In this document: positions 28,027-35,709 of the stretch, one piece after another
Layout: each line of letters starts with the position of its first letter
Numbering within the stretch: the stretch's first letter is position 1
NCBI RefSeq assembly: GCF_000426645.1
Contig: NZ_AUFT01000008.1
Location: 248,001-312,000 of the forward strand
Direction: 5' to 3'
Source of the DNA: Nakamurella lactea DSM 19367
Lineage (GTDB): Bacteria > Actinomycetota > Actinomycetes > Mycobacteriales > Nakamurellaceae
Length of the DNA: 64,000 nt
Position numbers and translations under genes: made by a program
Notes under the pieces: generated by a model
The model's input: only the letters and a program-made list of their open reading frames with translations
What the model was told of the DNA's origin: nothing
Database searches by the model: none

Positions 28027-28033
28027 CCCCACC

Positions 28034-28134
28034 GGCGCTTATCAACTTCCCAGCCGCTTGCGAAGTGATCGACTTCTGTCACTTCAATGCCAAATCCCGC
28101 ACGTTGGTAAGCGCCTGCGATGTTGATAAGCGCC
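28034..28134. repeat. 101-base element with 13-base terminal inverted repeats
   Basis: GGCGCTTATCAAC (28034-28046) is the exact reverse complement of 28122-28134. A third copy with one mismatch (28103-28115) lies in direct orientation to the right end. An inner dyad GAAGTGA/TCACTTC occurs in the middle. It begins seven bases after the stop of the fused ATPase gene. It has the form of a short mobile or dispersed palindromic repeat; no protein is encoded. Confidence 0.7.
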
Positions 28135-28205
28135 ACCGGCGGGATCACGACGACGCGCCGATGCCGCTCGATCGGCCAATATCGGGATTTGGCTAGAGAG
28201 CCGCA

Positions 28206-28211
28206 TACAGT
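28206..28211 (+). promoter_or_regulatory. -10 box of a leaderless promoter for the ATPase at 28218
   Basis: TACAGT is followed by six bases and then the GTG start, the spacing expected when transcription begins on the start codon. No ribosome site is visible. Confidence 0.5.
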
Positions 28212-28217
28212 CCCATC

Positions 28218-29480
28218 GTGGACCCGATCAGGAACCCCTATGCCCCCGGCGCCGGGCAGCGCCCACCCGAGTTGGCCGGTCGCGATGAGCAACTGGCATC
28301 GTTCGACGTCGTGCTGGAACGCATCGCCCGCGGCCGGCCGGAACGCTCGATGGTGCTGACCGGTCTGCGCGGCGTCGGAAAGACGGTGCTGCTCAACACC
28401 TTGCGGTCGGCGGCGGTGCGGGCCGGGTGGGGTACCGGCAAACTTGAGGCACGGCCCGACCAGCCGCTGCGCCGGCCGATGTCGGCAGCCGTGCACATGG
28501 CGGTGCGGGAACTCGGGCATCCCAACACCGGCGAGGTCGACCAGGTGCTCGGCACCATCAAGTCGTTCGCCCAGCGGGACCCGGCGAATTCCGGCGGCAA
28601 GGTCCGCGACCGGTGGAGCCCGAGCATCGATGCCCCGGCCACCACCGGCCGGGCCGACTCCGGCGACATCGAGATCGACCTGGTGGAGCTGCTCTCGGAC
28701 GTGGGCGGGCTGGCCGCGGACCTCGGCAAGGGGGTGGCGATCTTCATCGACGAGATGCAGGACCTCGGGCCGGACGACATCTCGGCGCTCTGCGCCACCT
28801 GTCACGAGCTGAGCCAGAATGGTCTCCCGGTGATCGTGGTCGGCGCCGGGTTGCCGCATCTTCCCGCCGTACTGAGTGCCAGTAAGTCGTACAGCGAACG
28901 GCTTTTCCGCTACCAGCGGATCGATCGACTGGATCCCCTGGCGGCCCGCCGGGCACTGGTCGCGCCGGCCCGGGAGGAGAACGCGGAGTTCACCGACGAC
29001 GCACTGGAGTCGATGTACACGATCACCGCCGGCTATCCCTACTTCGTCCAGGCCTACGGGAAGGTGGTCTGGGACCTGGCGCCGACCAGCCCGATCACCG
29101 CCGCCGACGTCGCGGTCGCGGTGCCGGAGGCGGAGCAGGAACTCGCCGTCGGGTTCTTCGGCTCCCGGTACGAGCGGGCCACTCCCGCGGAGCGGGAGTA
29201 CCTGCGGGCGATGGCCGACGCGGCCCTGCCGGCGGCCAGCAACGACAACGGGGATGACGAAAACCCAACCCCCGCTGGCGATTCCGAACCGGACGGAGCG
29301 GCGCAAGAACTGGATTCAGTCGCCACGTCCGACGTCGCCGTCATTCTCGACCGCAAGCCGCAGTCGCTGTCGCCGGCCCGCGACGCGCTGCTCAAGAAGG
29401 GCCTGATCTACTCCGGCGAGCGGGGCCGGATCGCGTTCACCGTCCCGCATTTCGGCCGGTATCTACGGGCGAACGGCTGA
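28218..29480 (+). CDS. P-loop ATPase with C-terminal winged-helix region
   Basis: This is an AAA/STAND-type ATP-binding protein of a family common in bacteria but without a known job, 420 residues. The start 'NPYAPGAGQRPPELAGRDEQL' is typical. Walker A is 'GLRGVGKTVLL' (about residues 48-58), and Walker B is 'VAIFIDEMQDLG'. The C-terminal part ('DVAVILDRKPQSLSPARDALLKKGLIYSGERGRIAFTVPHFGRYLR') looks like a winged helix. An acidic, low-complexity insert lies near residues 340-370. The gene stands alone and looks leaderless. Confidence 0.85.
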   Translation: MDPIRNPYAPGAGQRPPELAGRDEQLASFDVVLERIARGRPERSMVLTGLRGVGKTVLLNTLRSAAVRAGWGTGKLEARPDQPLRRPMSAAVHMAVRELGHPNTGEVDQVLGTIKSFAQRDPANSGGKVRDRWSPSIDAPATTGRADSGDIEIDLVELLSDVGGLAADLGKGVAIFIDEMQDLGPDDISALCATCHELSQNGLPVIVVGAGLPHLPAVLSASKSYSERLFRYQRIDRLDPLAARRALVAPAREENAEFTDDALESMYTITAGYPYFVQAYGKVVWDLAPTSPITAADVAVAVPEAEQELAVGFFGSRYERATPAEREYLRAMADAALPAASNDNGDDENPTPAGDSEPDGAAQELDSVATSDVAVILDRKPQSLSPARDALLKKGLIYSGERGRIAFTVPHFGRYLRANG

Positions 29481-29500
29481 GGCAGGCAATACGGCGCGCG

Positions 29501-29583
29501 AAAGCTGCCAGGCGGAAGCTGCCCGGGCAGAAGCTGCCCGACGGGGGTCGCGGTGCTACCACTGTGCCCCGGCAGCCGGGGCA
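29501..29583. repeat. short GC-rich repeats and hairpin between convergent genes
   Basis: The 161-base gap between the ATPase gene and the convergent reductase gene holds three near-copies of a 14-15 base unit (GAAGCTGCC...GG), then a tight dyad, TGCCCCGGC-A-GCCGGGGCA, at 29565-29583. The dyad could act as a two-way terminator, though no U-run follows on either side. Confidence 0.45.
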
Positions 29584-29641
29584 GAATGGTACGACCGAAC
29601 CGCACAGGCCAGCCGCCGACGGATGCCCGATGTGCCGTGAC

Positions 29642-30247
29642 TCAACTTCGAACCCGTTCGTAGACCAGTGCCAGGGTGCCGTGTTCCCCGGCCGCCTGGC
29701 TCGCCAGGTCCCACTGTCCGGTCGGCAGGCCGTCGTCGAAAAGTCGCGGTCCGCCGCCGAGGAAGACCGGAAAGACCGTGAGCGCCAACCGATCCACCCG
29801 GTCGGCCGCCAGCAGCCCCTTGATCACGCTGGCGCTGGACAGCACCAGGACGTCACCCCCGTCGGTTGCCTTCAGGTCGTCGGCCACCTCCGCGGTCGGC
29901 TTGTCGACGACCGTGGTCCGTTCCCACGGCGCGTCGGCGAGGGTGGATGACAGCACCACCTTGTCGCTGTCGACGAGCCACTTCGCGAAGCCCTCGTCGC
30001 GCGGGTCGACGCCCTCCACGCCGATCACGGTCGGCCAGAACCCCAGGAACCCCTCGGCGTTCACCCGTCCCATCACCGCCGTGGTGGCCGGCTCCCAGAG
30101 GCTGGTCAGGTGGTCGCGGGCGACATCGGTGACGGCGTACGGCATCACCCAGCTCATGTCGAGCGGGTTGTCCGGCTTGGCGTAGCGGCCGTCGAGGGAC
30201 AGCGCGATGTTGGTGACGATCCGGCGGCCGTCGGTCTGCTGGGTCAT
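29642..30247 (-). CDS. dihydrofolate-reductase-family (RibD C-terminal-like) protein
   Basis: This is a small NADPH-dependent reductase-fold protein, 201 residues. 'RRIVTNIALSLDGRYA', 'AVMGRVNAEGFLGFWPTV', 'KVVLSSTLADAPWERTTVV' and 'LVLSSASVIKGLLAADRVDRLALTVFPVFLGGGPRLF' are the usual blocks of the DHFR/RibD-C family found across actinomycetes. Substrate is unknown. AAGGAG precedes the ATG, which overlaps the stop of the ArsR-SRPBCC gene by 4 bases, so the regulator and reductase form an operon. Confidence 0.9.
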   Translation of the reverse strand: MTQQTDGRRIVTNIALSLDGRYAKPDNPLDMSWVMPYAVTDVARDHLTSLWEPATTAVMGRVNAEGFLGFWPTVIGVEGVDPRDEGFAKWLVDSDKVVLSSTLADAPWERTTVVDKPTAEVADDLKATDGGDVLVLSSASVIKGLLAADRVDRLALTVFPVFLGGGPRLFDDGLPTGQWDLASQAAGEHGTLALVYERVRS

Positions 30248-31140
30248 GTCGTGCTCCTTGGGTCGGTGTTGCCGATGGTGTCGGTGTCCTGCTCGGTGGC
30301 GCTGGTGGTGCGGTCCTGGGCGTGCAGATCGGGGGCGAGGATGGCCGCGAGGGTGTCCAGGCTCTGGCCGAAGCCGATCTCGATGCCGGCGATGAAGTCG
30401 GCGGCATCGACGGTGCTGCCGGTGATCCGCCAGCTGACCTCCAGGTCGGTGCCGGTGTCGGTGGGCCACAGGTCGAGATCGACGTGGGAGGTGAAGGCGG
30501 GACTGCCGTCAGCCGACAGCGGCGAGAGTCGGTAGCCGAGATGCTCGCCGCGGCGGACGTCGTCGACCCGGCCCTCCGCCTGGCCGGCGACCGGTTCCCG
30601 ACCGTCGGTGTCCTCGAGGTCGCGAAACTCCAGCACGATCCGGCCGCCCGGCTCCGGCTCGAAGACCAGCTCGGAGGTGCGGAGATCGGCGGGTGCCCAC
30701 CAGCCGGCGAGCAGCGACGGCTCGGTCAGCTGACGCCAGACGGCGTCTGGTGGGCCGGGCAGCTGCCGGCGGAAGTGGAAGCCGCGACCGTCGGCCCAGC
30801 CCGGCTGGTCCGCTGCCCGTCGTTCGGCGTCCAGGCTGTGCTGGTAGCGCTGGTGGGTCTCGCCCGCGCCGCCCGGCCGGTCCGCCGTCTCCGCGAGTCG
30901 ACCGAGTTCCGCCGACAGCTCCCGCAACGGCGCGGACCGCAGGGCGTAGATGCGTCGTTGGCCGGTGCGCTGGGAGCTGACGATGCCGGCGCGTTCCAAT
31001 GTCTGCAGGTGCTTGGTGGTCTGCGGCTGACGTGCCCCGGCCAGCTCGGCCAGGATGCCGACCGAGCGGGGCCGCTCGGCCAGAAGCCTGACCAGCCGCC
31101 AACGGGCCGGATCGGCCAGTGCTGCGAGGAACTCGTCCAT
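30244..31140 (-). CDS. ArsR-type regulator fused to an SRPBCC (AHSA1-like) domain
   Basis: The product has 298 residues and two domains. Residues 1-85 are an ArsR winged helix ('ALADPARWRLVRLLAERPRSVGILAELAGARQPQTTKHLQTLERAGIV'). Residues about 110-270 are an SRPBCC/AHSA1 hydrophobic-ligand fold ('FHFRRQLPGPPDAVWRQLTEPSLLAGWWAP', 'SFLHVDLD'-like strands). No metal-binding Cys motif is seen in the ArsR part, so the SRPBCC part may be the ligand sensor. The promoter region carries a perfect 16-base palindrome that is a likely self-operator. The downstream DHFR-like gene is coupled. Confidence 0.9.
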   Translation of the reverse strand: MDEFLAALADPARWRLVRLLAERPRSVGILAELAGARQPQTTKHLQTLERAGIVSSQRTGQRRIYALRSAPLRELSAELGRLAETADRPGGAGETHQRYQHSLDAERRAADQPGWADGRGFHFRRQLPGPPDAVWRQLTEPSLLAGWWAPADLRTSELVFEPEPGGRIVLEFRDLEDTDGREPVAGQAEGRVDDVRRGEHLGYRLSPLSADGSPAFTSHVDLDLWPTDTGTDLEVSWRITGSTVDAADFIAGIEIGFGQSLDTLAAILAPDLHAQDRTTSATEQDTDTIGNTDPRSTT

Positions 31141-31158
31141 GCCATCGAGTATTCACTA

Positions 31159-31174
31159 ACACGAATATTCGTGT
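31159..31174. promoter_or_regulatory. 16-bp perfect palindrome, probable ArsR operator
   Basis: ACACGAATATTCGTGT lies 19 bases before the ATG of the ArsR-SRPBCC gene. Its AT-rich centre contrasts with the surrounding GC-rich DNA. Position and symmetry fit autoregulation by the encoded ArsR dimer. Confidence 0.7.
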
Positions 31175-31195
31175 CAAGGAATTCTGAGTGTGTGA

Positions 31196-31390
31196 CGTCG
31201 AGAACGGCATATCGGGCTCGGCGAAGCGATCAACGAACTCGCCAGGGCGGGGCTGGCGCGTGCTTCACGCGCTGACCAGCCCTACCGGCAGCGCACCGCG
31301 GCGCTCGGCCTCCGCGTCAATGTTTCCAATATCGCAGAGGCTCTCGAACTGCTGGACGAGCAAGACAGAGCAGGTGGACCGTCCGCGTGA
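31196..31390 (+). pseudogene. 5'-truncated VapB-type antitoxin remnant
   Basis: An open frame after a TGA at 31193 encodes 'RRERHIGLGEAINELARAGL' and then 'FRQRT'-like and 'ALGLRVNVSNIAEALELL' segments. This is the body and toxin-binding tail of a ribbon-helix-helix VapB antitoxin. The expected N-terminal DNA-binding strand (about 15 residues) and a start codon are missing. Its stop overlaps the vapC-like GTG by 4 bases, the normal vapBC arrangement, so this is a decayed module. Confidence 0.65.
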
Positions 31391-31703
31391 TCGTTGATGC
31401 GAGCGTTCTTCTCTACGCAGTCGACTCCGATGCGGCCTTCCATGACCCGGCCAGGCAGTGGTTGGAACGCGGATGGCCCGTCCAGGATCGGGCTGCCGTG
31501 GACCTCACTGATGGCGTTCCAGCGAATCGCCACCCATCCCAGGGCCTCGGCGACATGCTGGTCCGGGGCGAACTGCGCGGAAATCTCGTCACGAACGCGC
31601 AGCTTGCGGCCCTCGCCGTCGAGAACGGCGTCGGAATCTGTTCCTTCGACAGCGATTTCGCCGGTTTGACGGGGTCACCTGGCACCGTCCGACCCGCGAA
31701 TGA
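31387..31703 (+). pseudogene. frameshifted VapC-type PIN-domain toxin remnant
   Basis: Pieces of a PIN-domain ribonuclease appear in changing frames: 'MIVDASVLLYAVDSDAAFHDPARQWLE' in the first frame, 'GLPWTSLMAFQRIATHPRAS' in the +1 frame, then 'GNLVTNAQLAALAVENGVGICSFDSDF' back in the first, and the natural end 'VTWHRPTRE-stop' in another. About 35 residues of the middle are also gone. With two frameshifts at least and a deletion, no active toxin can be made. Confidence 0.7.
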
Positions 31704-31715
31704 CAGCCAGCGCGG

Positions 31716-31790
31716 CTATTTGCCGAACCCGGCGGTCAGGCCGCTGAGCAACTGCCGCCGCCCCAGCCGGGAAGGTTCGGTCGGCCAGCA
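31716..31790 (-). pseudogene. possible C-terminal remnant of a sugar ABC permease
   Basis: The minus strand ends a frame with 'RRQLLSGLTAGFGK-stop', resembling the C-terminal tail of MalG-type sugar permeases ('QRQ-x-x-x-GLTAGA-x-KG'). Only about 14 residues match, so this is weak. It faces away from the LacI remnant, as if a deletion removed the 5' parts of two divergent genes. Confidence 0.25.
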
Positions 31791-31832
31791 GATCCGTGGT
31801 GACTCCCGCTCCCGGGTCGGCCGGCACCCGCG

Positions 31833-32084
31833 GTGGTGAGCAGACCCGCCGGGACGCAACAGCTCTCGATCATCGGCTTCGACAATATTCCGGAATCCGC
31901 GACGACCACGCCGACGCTGACCACGGTCGCGCAGCCGATCCGGGAGATGGGTATGGCTGCGGTGGACATGCTGCTGACGCTGATCAAGGGCGGAACCCCG
32001 GCCGACACTCATCTGACGTTCCCCACCCGGCTGGTCCAGCGGGAAAGTACCGCGAAACGGTCCGGCCGCTCGGCATCGAGCTAG
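31833..32084 (+). pseudogene. C-terminal fragment of a LacI-family regulator
   Basis: About 75 residues match the end of the LacI effector domain: 'LSIIGFDNIPESATTTPTLTTVAQPIREMGMAAVDMLL' then 'LTFPTRLVQRESTA'. The helix-turn-helix and the rest of the sugar-binding domain are absent. The fragment has an open frame with a GTG near its start, but no ribosome site or functional N-terminus. Confidence 0.75.
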
Positions 32085-32125
32085 CCGGGCCCGGTCGGAA
32101 GCGTTCCGGAGCCGGCCGGTCGCGG

Positions 32126-33382
32126 TCAGGCCGGTGCCGGCAACCAGGCCCGCGCGGCGGCCGCCAGCGCGCCGATGCCGATCGTCAGCGTGGGCTCGAT
32201 GACCGGGGCGAAGTGCGGAGAGTGATTGGACGGCACGTCGTTCAGGATGGCGGCCATCTGCTCGACGGTGCCGGCGCCGGCGAACGGCGCCGGGTCGCCA
32301 CCGCCGAGCAGCCAGAAGACGCACGGCGCGCCGGATGCGGCGGCGAGCACCCCCACATCCTCGCTCCCGGTGATCAGACCGGGGTCGACGACCCGGCCCG
32401 GCCCGAGCAGGCCGGTGAACAACTCGGTGGCCTTCGCCGATCCGGCGATGTCGTTGACCACGGCCGGGAATCCGTACATCAGCTCGACGGTCGGCTCGCG
32501 GGTGGCACCGGCGGCAGCGGCCTCGGCGCGCACGATCCGCTCGATCGCGGCCACCATCCTGCTCCGCACCTTCTCGTCGTAGCTGCGGGTGCTGACCAGC
32601 AGCTCGGCGCTGTCCGGGATGATGTTCTCCTTGGTCCCGGCACGCAGCGCGCCGACCGTCACCACGGCCACGTCGGTACCGGCGAGCTCGCGGGAGACGA
32701 CCGTCTGCAGCCGCAGCACCGTCGCCGCGGCCATCACCACCGGATCGACCGTCGCCTCGGGACGCGACCCGTGTCCGCCCCGCCCGAACAGGGTGATCCT
32801 GATGCCGTCCGCCGCGGCGAAGGACGGCCCGGGCCGGATCCCGATGAATCCGGCGGGCAGCGGCGCGACGTGCTGTCCGAGCACCACATCCGGTCGGCCG
32901 AACCGGTCGAACAGCCCGTCGTCGATCATCGCCTGCGCGCCCGCGCCCACCTCCTCCGCTGGCTGGAACACGACCATCAGGGTGCCGGCCCATGACCCGC
33001 GGTCGGCCGCCAGTTCCCGGCAGGCGCCGAGCAGGCACGTCACGTGCACGTCGTGGCCGCAGGCGTGCATCAACGGGACGTCGTTGCCGTCCAAATCGGT
33101 TCCGCGGACGACGCTGGCATAGGCCAGGCCGGTGTCCTCCAGTACCGGCAGCGCATCCATGTCGGCGCGCAGCAACGCCGTCGGTCCGTCGCCGTTGCGC
33201 AGGATCCCGACAACGCCGGTCCGGCCGACGCCCTCTGTCGTCTCGAAGCCGTTGGCCCGCAACCACTGCGCGGCGACCGACGCGGTCCGGGTCTCCTGGA
33301 AGGACAGCTCGGGGTGGGCGTGCAGATCCTGATAGATCTGCACCAGATCCGGTGCTGTCGGTGCCGCAGCGGCGATCGTCAT
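32126..33382 (-). CDS. M20-family amidohydrolase (IAA-amino acid hydrolase/hippuricase-like)
   Basis: This metal-dependent hydrolase removes acyl groups from amino acids or similar amides. It has 418 residues. Metal and catalytic segments are 'RADMDALPV', 'MHACGHDVHV' and 'FQPAEEVGAGAQAMIDDGL'. The dimerisation domain begins near 'GRGGHGSRPEATVDPV', and the end carries 'NHSPHFAP'. I chose the ATG at 33382 because a GAAAGG site precedes it; longer frames start in unsupported sequence. The gene is divergent from the STAND-like regulator. Confidence 0.92.
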   Translation of the reverse strand: MTIAAAAPTAPDLVQIYQDLHAHPELSFQETRTASVAAQWLRANGFETTEGVGRTGVVGILRNGDGPTALLRADMDALPVLEDTGLAYASVVRGTDLDGNDVPLMHACGHDVHVTCLLGACRELAADRGSWAGTLMVVFQPAEEVGAGAQAMIDDGLFDRFGRPDVVLGQHVAPLPAGFIGIRPGPSFAAADGIRITLFGRGGHGSRPEATVDPVVMAAATVLRLQTVVSRELAGTDVAVVTVGALRAGTKENIIPDSAELLVSTRSYDEKVRSRMVAAIERIVRAEAAAAGATREPTVELMYGFPAVVNDIAGSAKATELFTGLLGPGRVVDPGLITGSEDVGVLAAASGAPCVFWLLGGGDPAPFAGAGTVEQMAAILNDVPSNHSPHFAPVIEPTLTIGIGALAAAARAWLPAPA

Positions 33383-33557
33383 GCGTATGCCTTTCACAAC
33401 CGGGGAGGACGGATCGGACGGACACCGTCCGCCGCCGGCCAGACCCGTGGGCCTGCGCGGCATTCCGGCAATGTCCGTTCGCGTCACCAAGGTACGCGGG
33501 CCTACCCGTCCGCGCTCGACCAGGGCTGGGGCGCCCTCACCGGGTCATACTGAGCGG

Positions 33558-35651
33558 GTGGTCACCGGTGATCCACCGTCATCCGCCCGCGCCGGGCAGC
33601 TGTCCGGACAGCTGCATCGCGCGCGTGAGCGGGGCTTCGTCGGGCGGACCGCCGAGATCCGGTCGTTCGCCGAGTCTTTGACCGGATCGTCGGACGTTCG
33701 CCTGCACTTCGTGCACGGGCCCGGCGGCATCGGCAAGACCACGCTGCTGGACGCCTTCGCCCGGCACGCGGTACGAGCCGGCCGCAGGCCCGTCTACCTG
33801 GACGCCCGCGACGTGGCCTGCACCGCGGAAGCCGTCACCGCGGCGATCGCCGAGCGGTCGGTCCGCAGCGGAGCGACGCCCGGCGACCCACAGGTGCTGC
33901 TGATCGACGGCTACGAGCTGCTCACCCCGGTCGATCGATGGATCCGCGAGGAGCTGTTGCCGTCGCTGCCGTACGGATCGGTGACGGTGCTGGCCGGCCG
34001 GGCGGCACCGCCGACGCCGTGGTGGCTGGATGTCGGCTGGCGTCAGCTGATCGACATCCATCAGCTGACGGCGCTCGACGGCGACGACAGCGACGCGTTG
34101 CTCGCCGGACTGGGCGTCGACGGACCGCATCGAACCGCGCTGGCCCGGCTCGGCCGGGGGCATCCGCTGGTGCTGGCGATGCTCGCCGAGGCCGGCCGGA
34201 GCGGGAACGTGCCCACTCAACTGGCGGACGCCCCCGACGTTGTCGGGCGGCTGTGTGCGTTGATCGTCGACGACGTTCCGGATGCCGCCCACCGGGCCGG
34301 CCTGGCGACCTGCGCCCACGCCACCAGGATGACGCAGGACCTGTTGGCCCGCATCGTCGGTGCGCGGGCGCCGGAGGTCTGGGCGTGGCTGGAGTCGCGT
34401 GCGTACGTGCGCCGTGGGGCGATCGGTCTGTTCCTGCACGATGTGGTCAGGGAACTCTTCGAGGCCGAGTTCATCCACCGCTCGCCGGACGGCTACTCCG
34501 CGCTGCACGTGGCGGTACGCGGCTACTTCCTGCAGCGGCTCCTCGACCCGGCAGAGCCGCGGGCCGATCGCGCGGCCGCCGAGATCCTGTTGCTGCACCG
34601 CAGCGGCCCGTTGGCGACCGAGACGGCCGTCCTGCGCGAACGCGGACTGCCGCCGATCTCCCTGGCCGGACCCGGGGACAGCGAGGCGATCTTCGCCCTC
34701 ATCCAGGACGCCGAGGGCGCCGAATCGGCCGAGCTGGCCAGGCGCTGGGCCGGCGAGCAACCGCGCTCCCTGTACCGGTCCCGATCGGACAACGGGGTCG
34801 AGAGCTTCTCCATGCACGTCTATCTGCCGGTGTCGGGCGGACTGGAGTCCGACGATCCGGTGGCCGCGGCGATCCTTCGGGCCGTCGGCGAGCACGGGGC
34901 GCTGCGGCCCGGCGAGCGGATCCACATCAACCGGTTCTCCGGCGCCACCGGCAGCTATCAGCGCGATCCGATGGTGCTGCTGGCGGGTGGAGTCTCGTGT
35001 TTGCTGGAGTGGGCGCACCAACCGGCCGCCTGGACCTTCATCGTGCCGGTGGACCATGGTTATTTCGGCCGCTACTTCGAGTACCTCGGGATGAGCCCGA
35101 TGGTGCGGCTTCGAGCGTTCGGCCGCGACATCGTCGGCTACGGCTGGGACCGTCGTCGGTTCCCGGTTACCGGGCTGTTCGACCTGATGGCCCGCCGGGA
35201 GCTCAGCGGCGAGGTCGGCCCGCCGCCGGACGACCAGCTACGGCCGGCACCGATGTCGCGCAACGACTTTGCCGTCGCGGTGCGGGATGCGCTGGTCCAC
35301 GCCGTTCGACCCGACCGGCTCTCCCGGTCGCCCCTGCTGGGCTCGGCGCTCGTCGACCCGGCGGCCGCGGACCCCGCCGAGGCGCTGCGGGCGACCGTAC
35401 TGGCGGCGATCGGTGCACTGGGTGACGAACGCCGTGGCGCCGAGCATCGCCGGGTGCTGGAACGCACGTACCTGAAGGGCGCGCGGTCGCAGGAGGCGGC
35501 CGCCGAGCTGCTCGATCTCCCGTTCAGCACCTACCGCCGGCACCTCGGCCAGGCCCAGCAGCGGTTGATCGAGATCTTGTGGGCGGTCGAGATCGGTGAG
35601 CGGCCGGGCTTCCGGCCGGACCGAAGTGGGCAGCAAGTGGACGGCAAATGA
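33558..35651 (+). CDS. STAND-like ATPase regulator with C-terminal sigma-type HTH
   Basis: This large regulator-like protein has 697 residues. Residues 1-25 are a basic tail. An AAA_16-type NTPase follows, with Walker A 'GPGGIGKTTLL' (54-64) and Walker B 'VLLIDGYE' (113-120). A helical middle runs to about 370. A mixed alpha/beta domain (about 380-560) faintly recalls a GNAT fold. A C-terminal helix-turn-helix ('RSQEAAAELLDLPFSTYRRHLGQAQQRLIEILW') resembles sigma region 4. No ribosome site is seen; a CATACT box lies six bases before the GTG, suggesting a leaderless message. It probably activates the two genes that follow. Confidence 0.8.
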   Translation: MVTGDPPSSARAGQLSGQLHRARERGFVGRTAEIRSFAESLTGSSDVRLHFVHGPGGIGKTTLLDAFARHAVRAGRRPVYLDARDVACTAEAVTAAIAERSVRSGATPGDPQVLLIDGYELLTPVDRWIREELLPSLPYGSVTVLAGRAAPPTPWWLDVGWRQLIDIHQLTALDGDDSDALLAGLGVDGPHRTALARLGRGHPLVLAMLAEAGRSGNVPTQLADAPDVVGRLCALIVDDVPDAAHRAGLATCAHATRMTQDLLARIVGARAPEVWAWLESRAYVRRGAIGLFLHDVVRELFEAEFIHRSPDGYSALHVAVRGYFLQRLLDPAEPRADRAAAEILLLHRSGPLATETAVLRERGLPPISLAGPGDSEAIFALIQDAEGAESAELARRWAGEQPRSLYRSRSDNGVESFSMHVYLPVSGGLESDDPVAAAILRAVGEHGALRPGERIHINRFSGATGSYQRDPMVLLAGGVSCLLEWAHQPAAWTFIVPVDHGYFGRYFEYLGMSPMVRLRAFGRDIVGYGWDRRRFPVTGLFDLMARRELSGEVGPPPDDQLRPAPMSRNDFAVAVRDALVHAVRPDRLSRSPLLGSALVDPAAADPAEALRATVLAAIGALGDERRGAEHRRVLERTYLKGARSQEAAAELLDLPFSTYRRHLGQAQQRLIEILWAVEIGERPGFRPDRSGQQVDGK

Positions 35652-35709
35652 CCTGGTAGGCGATCAGTTCTTCGGGCGACGGTGGTGATCTCGTCGGAAG
35701 GAGACGCAG

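Noticed and set aside
28040-28130. A minus-strand small protein (I-N-I-A-G-A-Y-Q-R...) inside the 28.0 kb palindromic element
   Set aside because: There is no start codon with a ribosome site, and the frame is explained by the repeat structure.
31716-33425. A 569-codon minus-strand open frame over the M20 gene
   Set aside because: The M20 product with all metal motifs is in a different frame; this one is a compositional shadow.
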